The translations under genes were made by a program, and so were the position numbers. The notes below the pieces were generated by a model. It ran no database searches. It was not told the origin of the DNA and saw nothing but the letters and a program-made list of their open reading frames with translations. 6,654 nt of DNA from an uncultured Lachnospiraceae bacterium (GTDB taxonomy: Bacteria; Bacillota; Clostridia; Lachnospirales; Lachnospiraceae): positions 1 to 6,654 of the forward strand of contig CAKRWX010000136.1 in NCBI GenBank assembly GCA_934418055.1, given 5' to 3'. Position 1 is the first letter of the stretch, and the number at the start of each line of letters is the position of its first letter. Positions 1 through 5,781 of this stretch are shown here, in pieces.

Positions 1-514
1 GTTCATCAAAGAGAATCACATCCGGCTTCATGGCCATGGCACGGACGATCGCAAGACGCTGCTTCTGTCCTCCGGATAATTTTCTCGGATATTCATCCTT
101 TTTCTCCAGAAGCCCTACTTTCTTTAACAGCTCCTCCGCTTCTTTCTGTGCCTGTTCTTTCGGCACTTTCTTCTCCAGAACTGGGGCCAGGGTGATATTT
201 TCCAGCACTGTCATGTTTGGAAACACATTAAAATGCTGAAACACCATACCCATTTTCTGGCGATGTTTATCAATATCGATCTTCTTATCGGTGATCTCTA
301 CTCCTTCAAATGTGATTTTACCGCTGTCCGGCACTTCCAGAAGGTTCAGACACCGCAAAAAAGTGCTTTTTCCACTTCCGCTTGGGCCAATGATGGACAC
401 CACTTCTCCCATGTTCACATGTTGGTTGATATTGCGGAGCACCTTCAGCTCTCCAAAACCTTTGCATAAATTTTCTACTTTGATGATCTCACGATCCTGT
501 ACCTGCTTAGTCAC
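1..514 (-). CDS. Polar amino acid ABC transporter ATP-binding protein (3' end cut by window edge)
   Basis: This is the cytoplasmic ATPase that powers uptake by the permease and binding protein encoded just upstream. Only the first 171 codons are in the window; the rest lies beyond position 1. Visible motifs are Walker A GPSGSGKST (residues 43-51), the Q-loop glutamine in VFQHFNVFP (Q93), the ABC signature LSGGQKQR (146-153) and Walker B VILFDE (166-171), where the window ends. Spacing and wording match the GlnQ/HisP/ArtM group (usually about 240-255 residues), so roughly 75-80 residues are missing. I chose the GTG at 512-514: it is the first in-frame start after an AGGAGG site, and the reading frame is good from there. 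The gene starts 8 bases inside the permease gene, which suggests translational coupling. The substrate cannot be read from the ATPase. GlnQ-like is a family statement, not a proven specificity. Confidence 0.93.
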   Translation of the reverse strand, partial: MTKQVQDREIIKVENLCKGFGELKVLRNINQHVNMGEVVSIIGPSGSGKSTFLRCLNLLEVPDSGKITFEGVEITDKKIDIDKHRQKMGMVFQHFNVFPNMTVLENITLAPVLEKKVPKEQAQKEAEELLKKVGLLEKKDEYPRKLSGGQKQRLAIVRAMAMKPDVILFDE

Positions 515-1169
515 TGGCCTGCAGCCTCCTCTCGACAACCTTTAAGATCTTGGTCAGAATAAAATTCAGGATAAAATAAATGATACCTACGATCGTCAGG
601 GACGGAATCGCCAGGAATGTAGTAGACTGCACTGTCTTGTAGGAAGTCATCAGCTCTCCAACAAAGAATACGGAAGCCAGAGAAGTCTCTTTTACCATCA
701 CAACAAACTCATTACCTAAAGCTGGAAGAATGTTCTTCACTGCCTGTGGAAGAATCACATAACGCATAGCATTTTTATTGGAAAGACCAAGGCTCTTTGC
801 TGCCTCCATCTGTCCTTTATCCACTGCCTGGATACCTGCACGGATCACCTCTGCCACGTAAGAACTGCTGTTGATCACCAATGCCACGATGATACATGCC
901 GTATCAGACACCTTAAACGGCAGTACCTTTGGAAGCAGCAGCCAGAAGAAATATAACTGGAGCAGGATCGGAGTGCCCCTGAGAACTTCTATGTACGCTC
1001 CTGTCAGTGCCTGAAAGACTTTGCATCTGGAAAGTCTTAACAGAGCCACCAGAGTTCCTAAAATAGTTCCGAACAGTACGGTGACAAATGCCAGCCATAA
1101 GGTTCCCCACAAACCATTTAAGAACACGTAATCATATTTTGCCCAAATCTTAACGATACTCTCAATCAT
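507..1169 (-). CDS. Polar amino acid ABC transporter permease (HisM/GlnP family)
   Basis: Inner-membrane channel subunit of an amino acid importer, 220 residues, a normal length for the HisMQ/GlnP family. Likely membrane helices are at about 19-44, 67-85, 89-109, 147-172 and 186-206. Family marks are VLRGTPILLQLYF (62-74) and the EAA loop that docks to the ATPase, running from EAAKSLG (122-128) through ILPQAVKNILPALGNEF (139-155). The ATG at 1167-1169 is the only ATG after an in-frame TAA 12 bases upstream; a modest GGAG precedes it closely. It follows the binding protein gene after 48 bases with no terminator and overlaps the ATPase gene by 8 bases, so the three form one operon. Only one permease gene is present here. 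Such permeases may work as homodimers, but a second permease could also lie beyond the left edge. Confidence 0.95.
   Translation of the reverse strand: MIESIVKIWAKYDYVFLNGLWGTLWLAFVTVLFGTILGTLVALLRLSRCKVFQALTGAYIEVLRGTPILLQLYFFWLLLPKVLPFKVSDTACIIVALVINSSSYVAEVIRAGIQAVDKGQMEAAKSLGLSNKNAMRYVILPQAVKNILPALGNEFVVMVKETSLASVFFVGELMTSYKTVQSTTFLAIPSLTIVGIIYFILNFILTKILKVVERRLQASD
525..530 (-). promoter_or_regulatory. Ribosome binding site of the ABC ATPase gene
   Basis: A perfect AGGAGG lies inside the last codons of the permease gene, 10 bases before the GTG start at 514. The spacing is slightly long, but no other in-frame start downstream is better placed, so this site decides the GTG call. Confidence 0.7.
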
Positions 1170-1217
1170 CCTGCTCCATTACCTTTCTGTCGGTTTTTCG
1201 TCTAATGCTTCTTTTCT

Positions 1218-2066
1218 TTACTCAATACCAAGAGATTTTGCGTACTCTTCGTACTCGTCATACCATGCTTTGTACTGTCCGGACTCTACCAGTTCATCAA
1301 CGATCTCATTAATCTTATCGGTCAGCTCTTTTTCTCCCTTTGGAATGCCGATTCTGGTTCCATCCGTTTCTTTATCCACTGCAAACCGGAAATTATTGGC
1401 AACTGTTACACCAGGATTGGCCTCTGCGTACAATCTTGCAGTTCCCATAGCGGTTGCCGCCACATCTGCTTTTCCTTCCTGGACCATCAGGAAACCATCG
1501 GTAGTAGCCGATACCCTTTTCAGTTCCTTATATGCCGGAACCTGTTTGGTCACCATCGACTCCTGCAGCGATCCGCTCTGGATCACGATCACCGCATCTG
1601 CCAGGGACGCTGCATCAGGATATTTATCCACATCCTCTTCCCGTACCAGGAGTCCATAGCCATCCTCTTCCTCATCAAAATAATAGCCATTGGATAAGTT
1701 CATAGCTTCTGCCCGCTCTGGTGTATATGCCAATGCGGAAATAGCTAAATCATATTTTCCTTCTGTCACACTACTTAATACTGCCGCAAACTCCAGTGGA
1801 ACGATCTTCAACTCCACACCAAGTTTATCTGCGATGTATTTCGCCATCTCAATATCACTTCCCACATACTGCTCATCACCACTCTTGGAAGAATCAATAA
1901 ATTCATTTGGTGCGAAATAAGGTTCGGTAGCAACTTCAATGTAACCTCTCTGCTGAATCTCTTCCAGCCGGTTAGCTGCCTTTGTCTGTGTGTTACTGCC
2001 GCAGCCGCTTAAAAAAGCTGCCGCCATGGTAAATGCTAATGCTCCAGCTACGAATGTCTTTTTCAT
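1218..2066 (-). CDS. Amino acid ABC transporter substrate-binding lipoprotein (SBP family 3)
   Basis: Extracellular solute receptor of the importer, 282 residues, tethered to the membrane by a lipid anchor. The signal peptide is MKK plus a hydrophobic stretch ending in lipobox LSGC (19-22), with Cys22 as the lipidated residue. The mature part has the family 3 layout: lobe 1 opening at about 42-58 (IEVATEPYFAPNEF), GSDIEMAKYIADKLG (69-83), the family motif YDLAISALAYTPERAEAMNLSNGYYF (105-130, written here from two joined parts) with the carboxylate-binding Arg118, then lobe 2 with QSGSLQE (163-169) and GKADVAATAMG (198-208). By eye against HisJ/LAO-type proteins, several polar ligand contacts are alanine (A111, A113, A206), so the ligand may not be a standard L-amino acid. 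The ATG is fixed by a perfect AGGAGG 8 bases upstream. It heads the operon and has its own promoter. Confidence 0.94.
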   Translation of the reverse strand: MKKTFVAGALAFTMAAAFLSGCGSNTQTKAANRLEEIQQRGYIEVATEPYFAPNEFIDSSKSGDEQYVGSDIEMAKYIADKLGVELKIVPLEFAAVLSSVTEGKYDLAISALAYTPERAEAMNLSNGYYFDEEEDGYGLLVREEDVDKYPDAASLADAVIVIQSGSLQESMVTKQVPAYKELKRVSATTDGFLMVQEGKADVAATAMGTARLYAEANPGVTVANNFRFAVDKETDGTRIGIPKGEKELTDKINEIVDELVESGQYKAWYDEYEEYAKSLGIE

Positions 2067-2074
2067 AATCGTTA

Positions 2075-2080
2075 CCTCCT
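2075..2080 (-). promoter_or_regulatory. Strong ribosome binding site of the substrate-binding protein gene
   Basis: Perfect AGGAGG within GAGGAGG, 8 bases from the ATG at 2064-2066. It fits high expression, as expected for a binding protein made in excess over its permease. Confidence 0.85.
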
Positions 2081-2096
2081 CAAACCTAAGTATTAG

Positions 2097-2118
2097 TTTA
2101 TCATGGTAGCATGATAAA
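2097..2118. repeat. Perfect 9-bp inverted repeat in the 5' untranslated region of the ABC importer operon
   Basis: Arms TTTATCATG (2097-2105) and CATGATAAA (2110-2118) are exact reverse complements around the 4-base centre GTAG. On the minus strand it lies about 13-34 bases downstream of the expected transcription start and about 17 bases before the ribosome binding site. No run of T follows it on either strand and the arms are AT-rich, so it is not an intrinsic terminator. It is either an operator for a dimeric regulator or a short mRNA hairpin. I do not recognise the regulator. Confidence 0.6.
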
Positions 2119-2137
2119 GTGATAATTGAATAAAATA

Positions 2138-2166
2138 ATTAAACACTGAAAATCACGATTTGTCAA
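2138..2166 (-). promoter_or_regulatory. Vegetative (sigma-A type) promoter of the ABC importer operon
   Basis: On the minus strand a consensus TTGACA (-35, 2161-2166) is followed after exactly 17 bases by TTTAAT (-10, 2138-2143, one mismatch to TATAAT). Transcription would begin near 2131, giving a leader of about 65 bases. The -35 box covers the TGA stop codon of the sigma factor gene (2163-2165), so the promoter starts at the very end of the upstream gene. The importer can therefore be expressed independently, although read-through from upstream is not excluded since no terminator is seen. Confidence 0.75.
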
Positions 2167-2828
2167 CTACTTTTTTCAATTCTTTCCCATAATTTTTTCA
2201 TAGCCCGGTGGTAAACCGATAAAACCGTGGAGATTGGCATCTGAAACATCTCTGCGATCTCCCGGTGTTTCATGCCGGATACCTTGTGGAGCAGAACGAT
2301 CTGCCGTTCCTTCTCATTTAACTGCATCAGGGCATCTAATAACGTCTGCCTCTCCGGAGCCAGTTCAAGCTCCTGGCACAGCTCCCCCGGTTCTTCCTTT
2401 CCTTCCTGCTCCTGGAGCTCCTCAAAGCTTTCCTCCGAAAGCCTCTGACGCTTTCTTAAACTCATGTAACAGTAATTTCTTGCAATGGTAAATACCCAGG
2501 CCATAGGCTTTCCATCGGATTCATAGGACGCTGCCTCTTTCCATATCTTCAGATAGGTTTCCTGGACCACCTCCTCCGCATCCTGGGACTGCTGCAGCAT
2601 GCGGTAGGCATACCCATAAACCTGTCCCCTGGTTTTTTCGTAAAATTCACCAAATGCCTGTGTGTTTCCTTTTTTTACCAATAATAAAAGCCGGTCGTAT
2701 TCTGACCGGCTTTCCGTCACATCCTGCCCGGATGCTGTTTCTTCTATTTTCTGTTGTTCTTCCAGACACGCCTCTTCTTCCCGGCGCTTACTCTCATGAG
2801 CTTCCTGATTTGTTTTCTTCCCTTTCAC
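2163..2828 (-). CDS. ECF-type RNA polymerase sigma factor, sigma-70 family
   Basis: Predicted alternative sigma factor of 221 residues that would direct RNA polymerase to a private set of promoters. Region 2 covers about residues 44-126, with DAEEVVQETYLKIW (83-96) as the core-binding helix and AWVFTIARNYCYMSLRK (110-126) as the -10 recognition part. A charged linker (127-158) leads to region 4 (159-215), with LNEKERQIVLLHKVSG and the helix-turn-helix HREIAEMFQMPISTVLSVYHRAMKKL (188-213, described in two halves around M197). The first 43 residues are an unusual highly charged Glu/Lys/Gln-rich extension. The start is GTG at 2826-2828 with a weak GGAAG 7 bases upstream. A GTG at 2718-2720 would remove the extension but has no better site. 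The gene follows the CDF gene by 15 bases. No anti-sigma gene is next to it; the next gene is the ABC binding protein. Its signal and targets are unknown. Confidence 0.9.
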   Translation of the reverse strand: MKGKKTNQEAHESKRREEEACLEEQQKIEETASGQDVTESRSEYDRLLLLVKKGNTQAFGEFYEKTRGQVYGYAYRMLQQSQDAEEVVQETYLKIWKEAASYESDGKPMAWVFTIARNYCYMSLRKRQRLSEESFEELQEQEGKEEPGELCQELELAPERQTLLDALMQLNEKERQIVLLHKVSGMKHREIAEMFQMPISTVLSVYHRAMKKLWERIEKSS

Positions 2829-2843
2829 GGGATCACTTCCATT

Positions 2844-4058
2844 CTATTCAGCATTCTTTTCTGCATTCTTTTCCGAAGCTTCCACACAAAAACTATTCTC
2901 CACAGTGATCACGCAGCTGCAATCTGGATTCTTCTTCGCTACTTCATCGGAAATCTTCTTCTTTATTGTCCCCCGCATGGCATCATTATACTCTCGCGGT
3001 ACCACCAGATCAAAAATCACATTTCGATGCTTCTGACCATTCACCACCCGGAAATCATGAAACGTCAGCCTGGAGTCCAGACCAGCTAAGATCTCTTGGA
3101 CCATCATTTTCAAATGGATGGTTTTTTCATCCCGGATTTCCACCGGATCCATATGGATCACCAGGAAAATTCCCAGCTGTTTCGCACAGTCCCTCTCGAT
3201 CTTATCGATAATTTCATGACTGTTTTCAATCGGCTCATCATTCGGTACCTCCGCATGAATGGAAGCCATACTGCGGCTTGGTCCATAATTGTGGACGATC
3301 AGATCATGAGTCCCGATGATTCCGTCATACTTTTCCACAAATTCTGTAATCTCATGGTAAATCGACGGGTCGATCGGCTCTCCGATCAATGGTGTCAGGG
3401 TATCTTTTGCAATATTCACTCCGGCGATCATAACCAGCACCGACACTGCCAGACCAAAAAATCCATCCAGATTCCAGCCAGTCACACCGAAGATGATCAC
3501 GGAAAGAATGGTTGCCGAGGTGGTCATCACATCACCCAAAGCGTCTGCTGCGGTTGCCATCATCACCGTAGACTGAATCCTTTTTCCTAAAGAACGGTTA
3601 AACAATGCTAACCACAGTTTTACACCAATGGACATCACCAGGATCAGCACCGATACCAGGCTGAAGGTCATGGACTCTGGATTGCGGATCTTGTCAATGG
3701 AAGTTTTAAATAAAGAAAAACCGACCTGTATGACAATAAAAGCTACAATAAAAGCAGATATATACTCGATCCTCCCATGTCCAAATGGATGGTCCTCATC
3801 TGCCGGCTTCTCTGCCATTTTCACTCCGACAAAACCGATGATGGAAGATGCCGCATCGGATAAGTTATTAAATGCGTCTGCCATAACGGAAATACTGTTG
3901 ATCACCAGTCCCACTGCCAGTTTCGCTGCAAACAGGATCAGATTGCACCCGATCCCCACAAAGCTTGCAAGTATCCCATACGCGGTCCGGACCTCCACAT
4001 CCGAAACCTTTTCATAGTTTTTCACGAAATGTTTTACCAGAAATTCTGTCATTTTCAT
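2844..4058 (-). CDS. Cation diffusion facilitator (CDF) family metal transporter
   Basis: Membrane antiporter expected to export a divalent metal (Zn, Mn, Fe or similar) in exchange for protons. From the ATG at 4056-4058 it has 404 residues, longer than the usual roughly 300. Hydrophobic helices run through about residues 28-225. The metal-site helices are ADAFNNLSD (60-68, N64 and D68) and ADALGD (171-176, D172 and D176). Between them is the conserved HPFGHGRIEYIS (90-101). This N-D/D-D set resembles, from memory, the manganese exporter MntE rather than His-containing Zn exporters. The usual cytoplasmic domain (about 230-310, ending IHMDPVEIRDE) is followed by a second alpha/beta domain (about 312-392) and a repeated tail. 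I preferred the ATG at 4058 because AGGGG stands 5 bases before it; a GTG at 4082 and an ATG at 4052 are alternatives. It overlaps the vanZ-like gene by about 47 bases and precedes the sigma gene by 15. Confidence 0.93.
   Translation of the reverse strand: MKMTEFLVKHFVKNYEKVSDVEVRTAYGILASFVGIGCNLILFAAKLAVGLVINSISVMADAFNNLSDAASSIIGFVGVKMAEKPADEDHPFGHGRIEYISAFIVAFIVIQVGFSLFKTSIDKIRNPESMTFSLVSVLILVMSIGVKLWLALFNRSLGKRIQSTVMMATAADALGDVMTTSATILSVIIFGVTGWNLDGFFGLAVSVLVMIAGVNIAKDTLTPLIGEPIDPSIYHEITEFVEKYDGIIGTHDLIVHNYGPSRSMASIHAEVPNDEPIENSHEIIDKIERDCAKQLGIFLVIHMDPVEIRDEKTIHLKMMVQEILAGLDSRLTFHDFRVVNGQKHRNVIFDLVVPREYNDAMRGTIKKKISDEVAKKNPDCSCVITVENSFCVEASEKNAEKNAE
2851..2873 (-). repeat. 12-base tandem duplication at the 3' end of the CDF gene
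   Basis: The unit GCATTCTTTTC (plus strand) occurs at 2851-2861 and again at 2863-2873, a 12-base period. In the protein it gives the repeated tail EKNAEKNAE (404-412 counted from the GTG at 4082). Being 12 bases it keeps frame, so copy number changes would alter only the tail length. Confidence 0.7.
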
Positions 4059-4560
4059 TGATTCCCCTATTCTCTGTCCCACAGTTCTTTCCAGCCATTT
4101 TCTTCCACCTGGTCAGAAAACAACCAAAACCAACCGCCAGACAGGTACCAAACAACACACCGGACATATCCAGCCATACATCACTGATCTGTCCCGAACG
4201 TCCCTCTGTAAACAACTGGATCGTCTCATCTACAAACGGAATCAGCATAGCCAGCCACAGAAGGGTAACCCCGCGCAGTTTACCACGCAGTTCATAAGTC
4301 CCAAGGCAATTCCACAGAAGCACCCCATAAAGGCTGTACTCCAGAAAATGGGCTGTTTTCCGAATCAAATGCTCGCTCAGCCATCCGCTTTCAACTCCCA
4401 GACCAGCCAGACACTCCTTCGCAAGCGCCAGCACCCGGCCACTCTGCCTGGAGGATTCCACCGCTACAGTCGCAGAATTGTGGAAAATAAACAGCACATA
4501 CAGCACCGTCACCGCTGTCCATAACCATTTTCTGCGGTTCATTTCCCTTTGCTTTGTCAT
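4012..4560 (-). CDS. VanZ-like family membrane protein
   Basis: Small integral membrane protein of the VanZ-like family, 182 residues from the ATG at 4560 or 186 from a GTG at 4572. The GTG overlaps the aminotransferase stop as GTGA. Numbered from the GTG, helices lie at about 16-31, 69-90, 101-120 and 133-153. Family marks are FHNSATVAVESSRQSG (30-45), IRKTAHFLEYSLYGVLL (70-86) and the end block from DETIQLF (115-121) through GRSGQISDVWLDMSG (124-138). The family is named for VanZ of the Tn1546 glycopeptide resistance cluster, which gives low-level teicoplanin resistance; most chromosomal members have no known function. There are no other van genes here, so a resistance role should not be assumed. 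After about residue 157 the sequence is a hydrophilic tail without family motifs that runs into the CDF gene. Neither start has a strong ribosome binding site, which suggests coupling to the aminotransferase gene. Confidence 0.88.
   Translation of the reverse strand: MTKQREMNRRKWLWTAVTVLYVLFIFHNSATVAVESSRQSGRVLALAKECLAGLGVESGWLSEHLIRKTAHFLEYSLYGVLLWNCLGTYELRGKLRGVTLLWLAMLIPFVDETIQLFTEGRSGQISDVWLDMSGVLFGTCLAVGFGCFLTRWKKMAGKNCGTENRGINENDRISGKTFREKL
4064..4068 (-). promoter_or_regulatory. Ribosome binding site deciding the CDF start
   Basis: AGGGG lies 5 bases before the ATG at 4056-4058 and inside the upstream vanZ-like reading frame. The longer GTG start at 4082 has only a weak GGAAAG, so this site favours the shorter form. 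Confidence 0.5.
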
Positions 4561-4568
4561 TCGATTTC

Positions 4569-5735
4569 TCACTTTAAGATTCCGCTTTCATCAATCGCCT
4601 GGATTGCAGCATGAAGAGCCTCATCATCCTGCACCAGTGCCATCCGCACATGTCCTTCTCCAGATGGCCCAAATGCGCTTCCCGGTGTTACCAGAACTCC
4701 CGTTCTTTCTACCAGCTCCATGGCGAACTTCTCAGAACTTGTGAATTTTTCTGGAATCTTTGCCCAGACAAACATGGTTGCTTCCGGCTTTTTCATAGTC
4801 CAGCCGATCCCGTTTAATCCATCACACAGTACATCGCGGCGGTGCTCATAAGCTGCTCTTGTCTCTGCCACACAGGACTGGTCTCCGGTAATCGCCTCGA
4901 TAGCTGCCTTCTGAATTGGAAGGAACATCCCATAATCCACGTTGGATTTCAAAGTTTTCAGCTTCTCTACCACCTCATGATTGCCAACACAGAAACCGAT
5001 TCTTGCTCCTGCAAGACCGTAAGTTTTAGAGAGAGAATTAAACTCCACGCCTACTTCTCTTGCTCCTGGGAACTGCAGAAAGCTGCCGCAGGTCTTTCCG
5101 TCAAATACCAATTCACTGTATGCATTATCATGAAGCACAATTATGTCATATTTTTTCGCAAATGCTACCAGTTCCTCATAGAAACTGTCCGGTGCCATCA
5201 CCGCTGTCGGGTTATTTGGATAAGAAACCACCATAAATTTCGCCCGTCTTGCAATCTCTTCCGGGATCTCCCTTAACTGGATCAGATAACCATTTTCCTT
5301 TTTCTGCGGCATATAATAAAGTTCCGCACCGGCTAACACCGGACCATCCGCAAATACCGGATAACATGGGTCCGGAACCAGCACCAGATCTCCATCATCC
5401 ACAATGGTCATGGCAATATGGGATAATCCCTCCTGAGACCCCAGTAAAGAGCAAACTTCCGTCTCCGGATCCAGTGTCACACCATATCGTCTCTGATACC
5501 AGTCAGAAACCGCCTCCAAAAGCGCTTTCTGATCACTGATGGCATAAATATAATTCTCCGGTTTCATGGCCTCTTCGCTTAAAATTTTACGAATCCGCTC
5601 TACTGGAGGAATGTTCGGCGCACCGATGCTCAAATCGATCACCTGCTCTCCTGCCTCCAGTTTTCTTTTCTTGATCTCAGCTAACTTTGAAAATACTCCT
5701 TCTCCAAAACGATCCATCCTCTTTGCGAATTTCAT
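4569..5735 (-). CDS. PLP-dependent class I/II aminotransferase (fold type I, DapL/AspC-like)
   Basis: Cytoplasmic transaminase of 388 residues, a usual family length, moving an amino group between an amino acid and a 2-oxo acid. Expected residues are present: substrate-binding start LSIGAPNIPP (35-44), SYPNNPT (171-177, Asn175), HDNAYSELVFDG (202-213, Asp203 to the PLP ring nitrogen and Tyr206), NSLSKTYGLAGARIG (233-247, Lys237 forms the Schiff base, Arg245 near the phosphate), and GEGHVRMAL (359-367, Arg364 for the substrate carboxylate). The opening MDRFGEGVFSKLAEIKKR is like clostridial proteins often labelled LL-diaminopimelate aminotransferase or aspartate/alanine aminotransferase; no lysine pathway genes are nearby, so the substrate stays open. 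The ATG follows AGAAGGA by 7 bases. It lies 46 bases after the EamA exporter gene and meets the vanZ-like gene directly. Confidence 0.93.
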   Translation of the reverse strand: MKFAKRMDRFGEGVFSKLAEIKKRKLEAGEQVIDLSIGAPNIPPVERIRKILSEEAMKPENYIYAISDQKALLEAVSDWYQRRYGVTLDPETEVCSLLGSQEGLSHIAMTIVDDGDLVLVPDPCYPVFADGPVLAGAELYYMPQKKENGYLIQLREIPEEIARRAKFMVVSYPNNPTAVMAPDSFYEELVAFAKKYDIIVLHDNAYSELVFDGKTCGSFLQFPGAREVGVEFNSLSKTYGLAGARIGFCVGNHEVVEKLKTLKSNVDYGMFLPIQKAAIEAITGDQSCVAETRAAYEHRRDVLCDGLNGIGWTMKKPEATMFVWAKIPEKFTSSEKFAMELVERTGVLVTPGSAFGPSGEGHVRMALVQDDEALHAAIQAIDESGILK

Positions 5736-5762
5736 TTGTCATTCCTTCTTTATTTATGTTTA

Positions 5763-5771
5763 GTTATATCA
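5763..5771 (-). promoter_or_regulatory. Possible extended -10 promoter before the aminotransferase gene
   Basis: In the 46-base gap the minus strand reads TGATATAAC, matching the extended -10 pattern TGnTATAAT with one mismatch. No good -35 box is found 16-18 bases upstream, which extended -10 promoters can tolerate. The transcript would start near 5756, about 20 bases before the ATG. This is a weak call in AT-rich DNA. Confidence 0.3.
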
Positions 5772-5781
5772 ATTCTCAACA

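Noticed and set aside
1170..1217. Terminator or attenuator between binding protein and permease genes
   Set aside because: The 48-base gap shows no stem-loop with a T-run on the minus strand; it is an ordinary intra-operon spacer.
2097..2118. Palindrome read as an intrinsic terminator of the sigma gene
   Set aside because: The stem is AT-rich and no T-run follows on either strand, and it lies downstream of a strong promoter for the next operon.
2140..2160. Possible CodY box (GATTTTCAG core) in the importer promoter spacer
   Set aside because: Against AATTTTCWGAAAATT the right half does not match; about six of fifteen positions differ, too many for a call.
2067..2162. Riboswitch or T-box leader before the amino acid importer
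   Set aside because: The leader from the predicted start is only about 65 bases and shows one simple hairpin; there is no T-box sequence, lysine or glycine riboswitch core.
3096..3590. Plus-strand open frame of 164 codons opposite the CDF gene
   Set aside because: It lies wholly antisense to a well-supported CDF gene, its protein is rich in His, Ser and Asp with no family pattern, and no ribosome binding site precedes it. It is a shadow of the real gene, as are the other plus-strand frames in the window.
4012..4572. VanZ-like gene as evidence of a glycopeptide resistance cluster
   Set aside because: No vanA/B ligase, vanH, vanX, vanR or vanS gene is present, and VanZ-like proteins are common in chromosomes without resistance.
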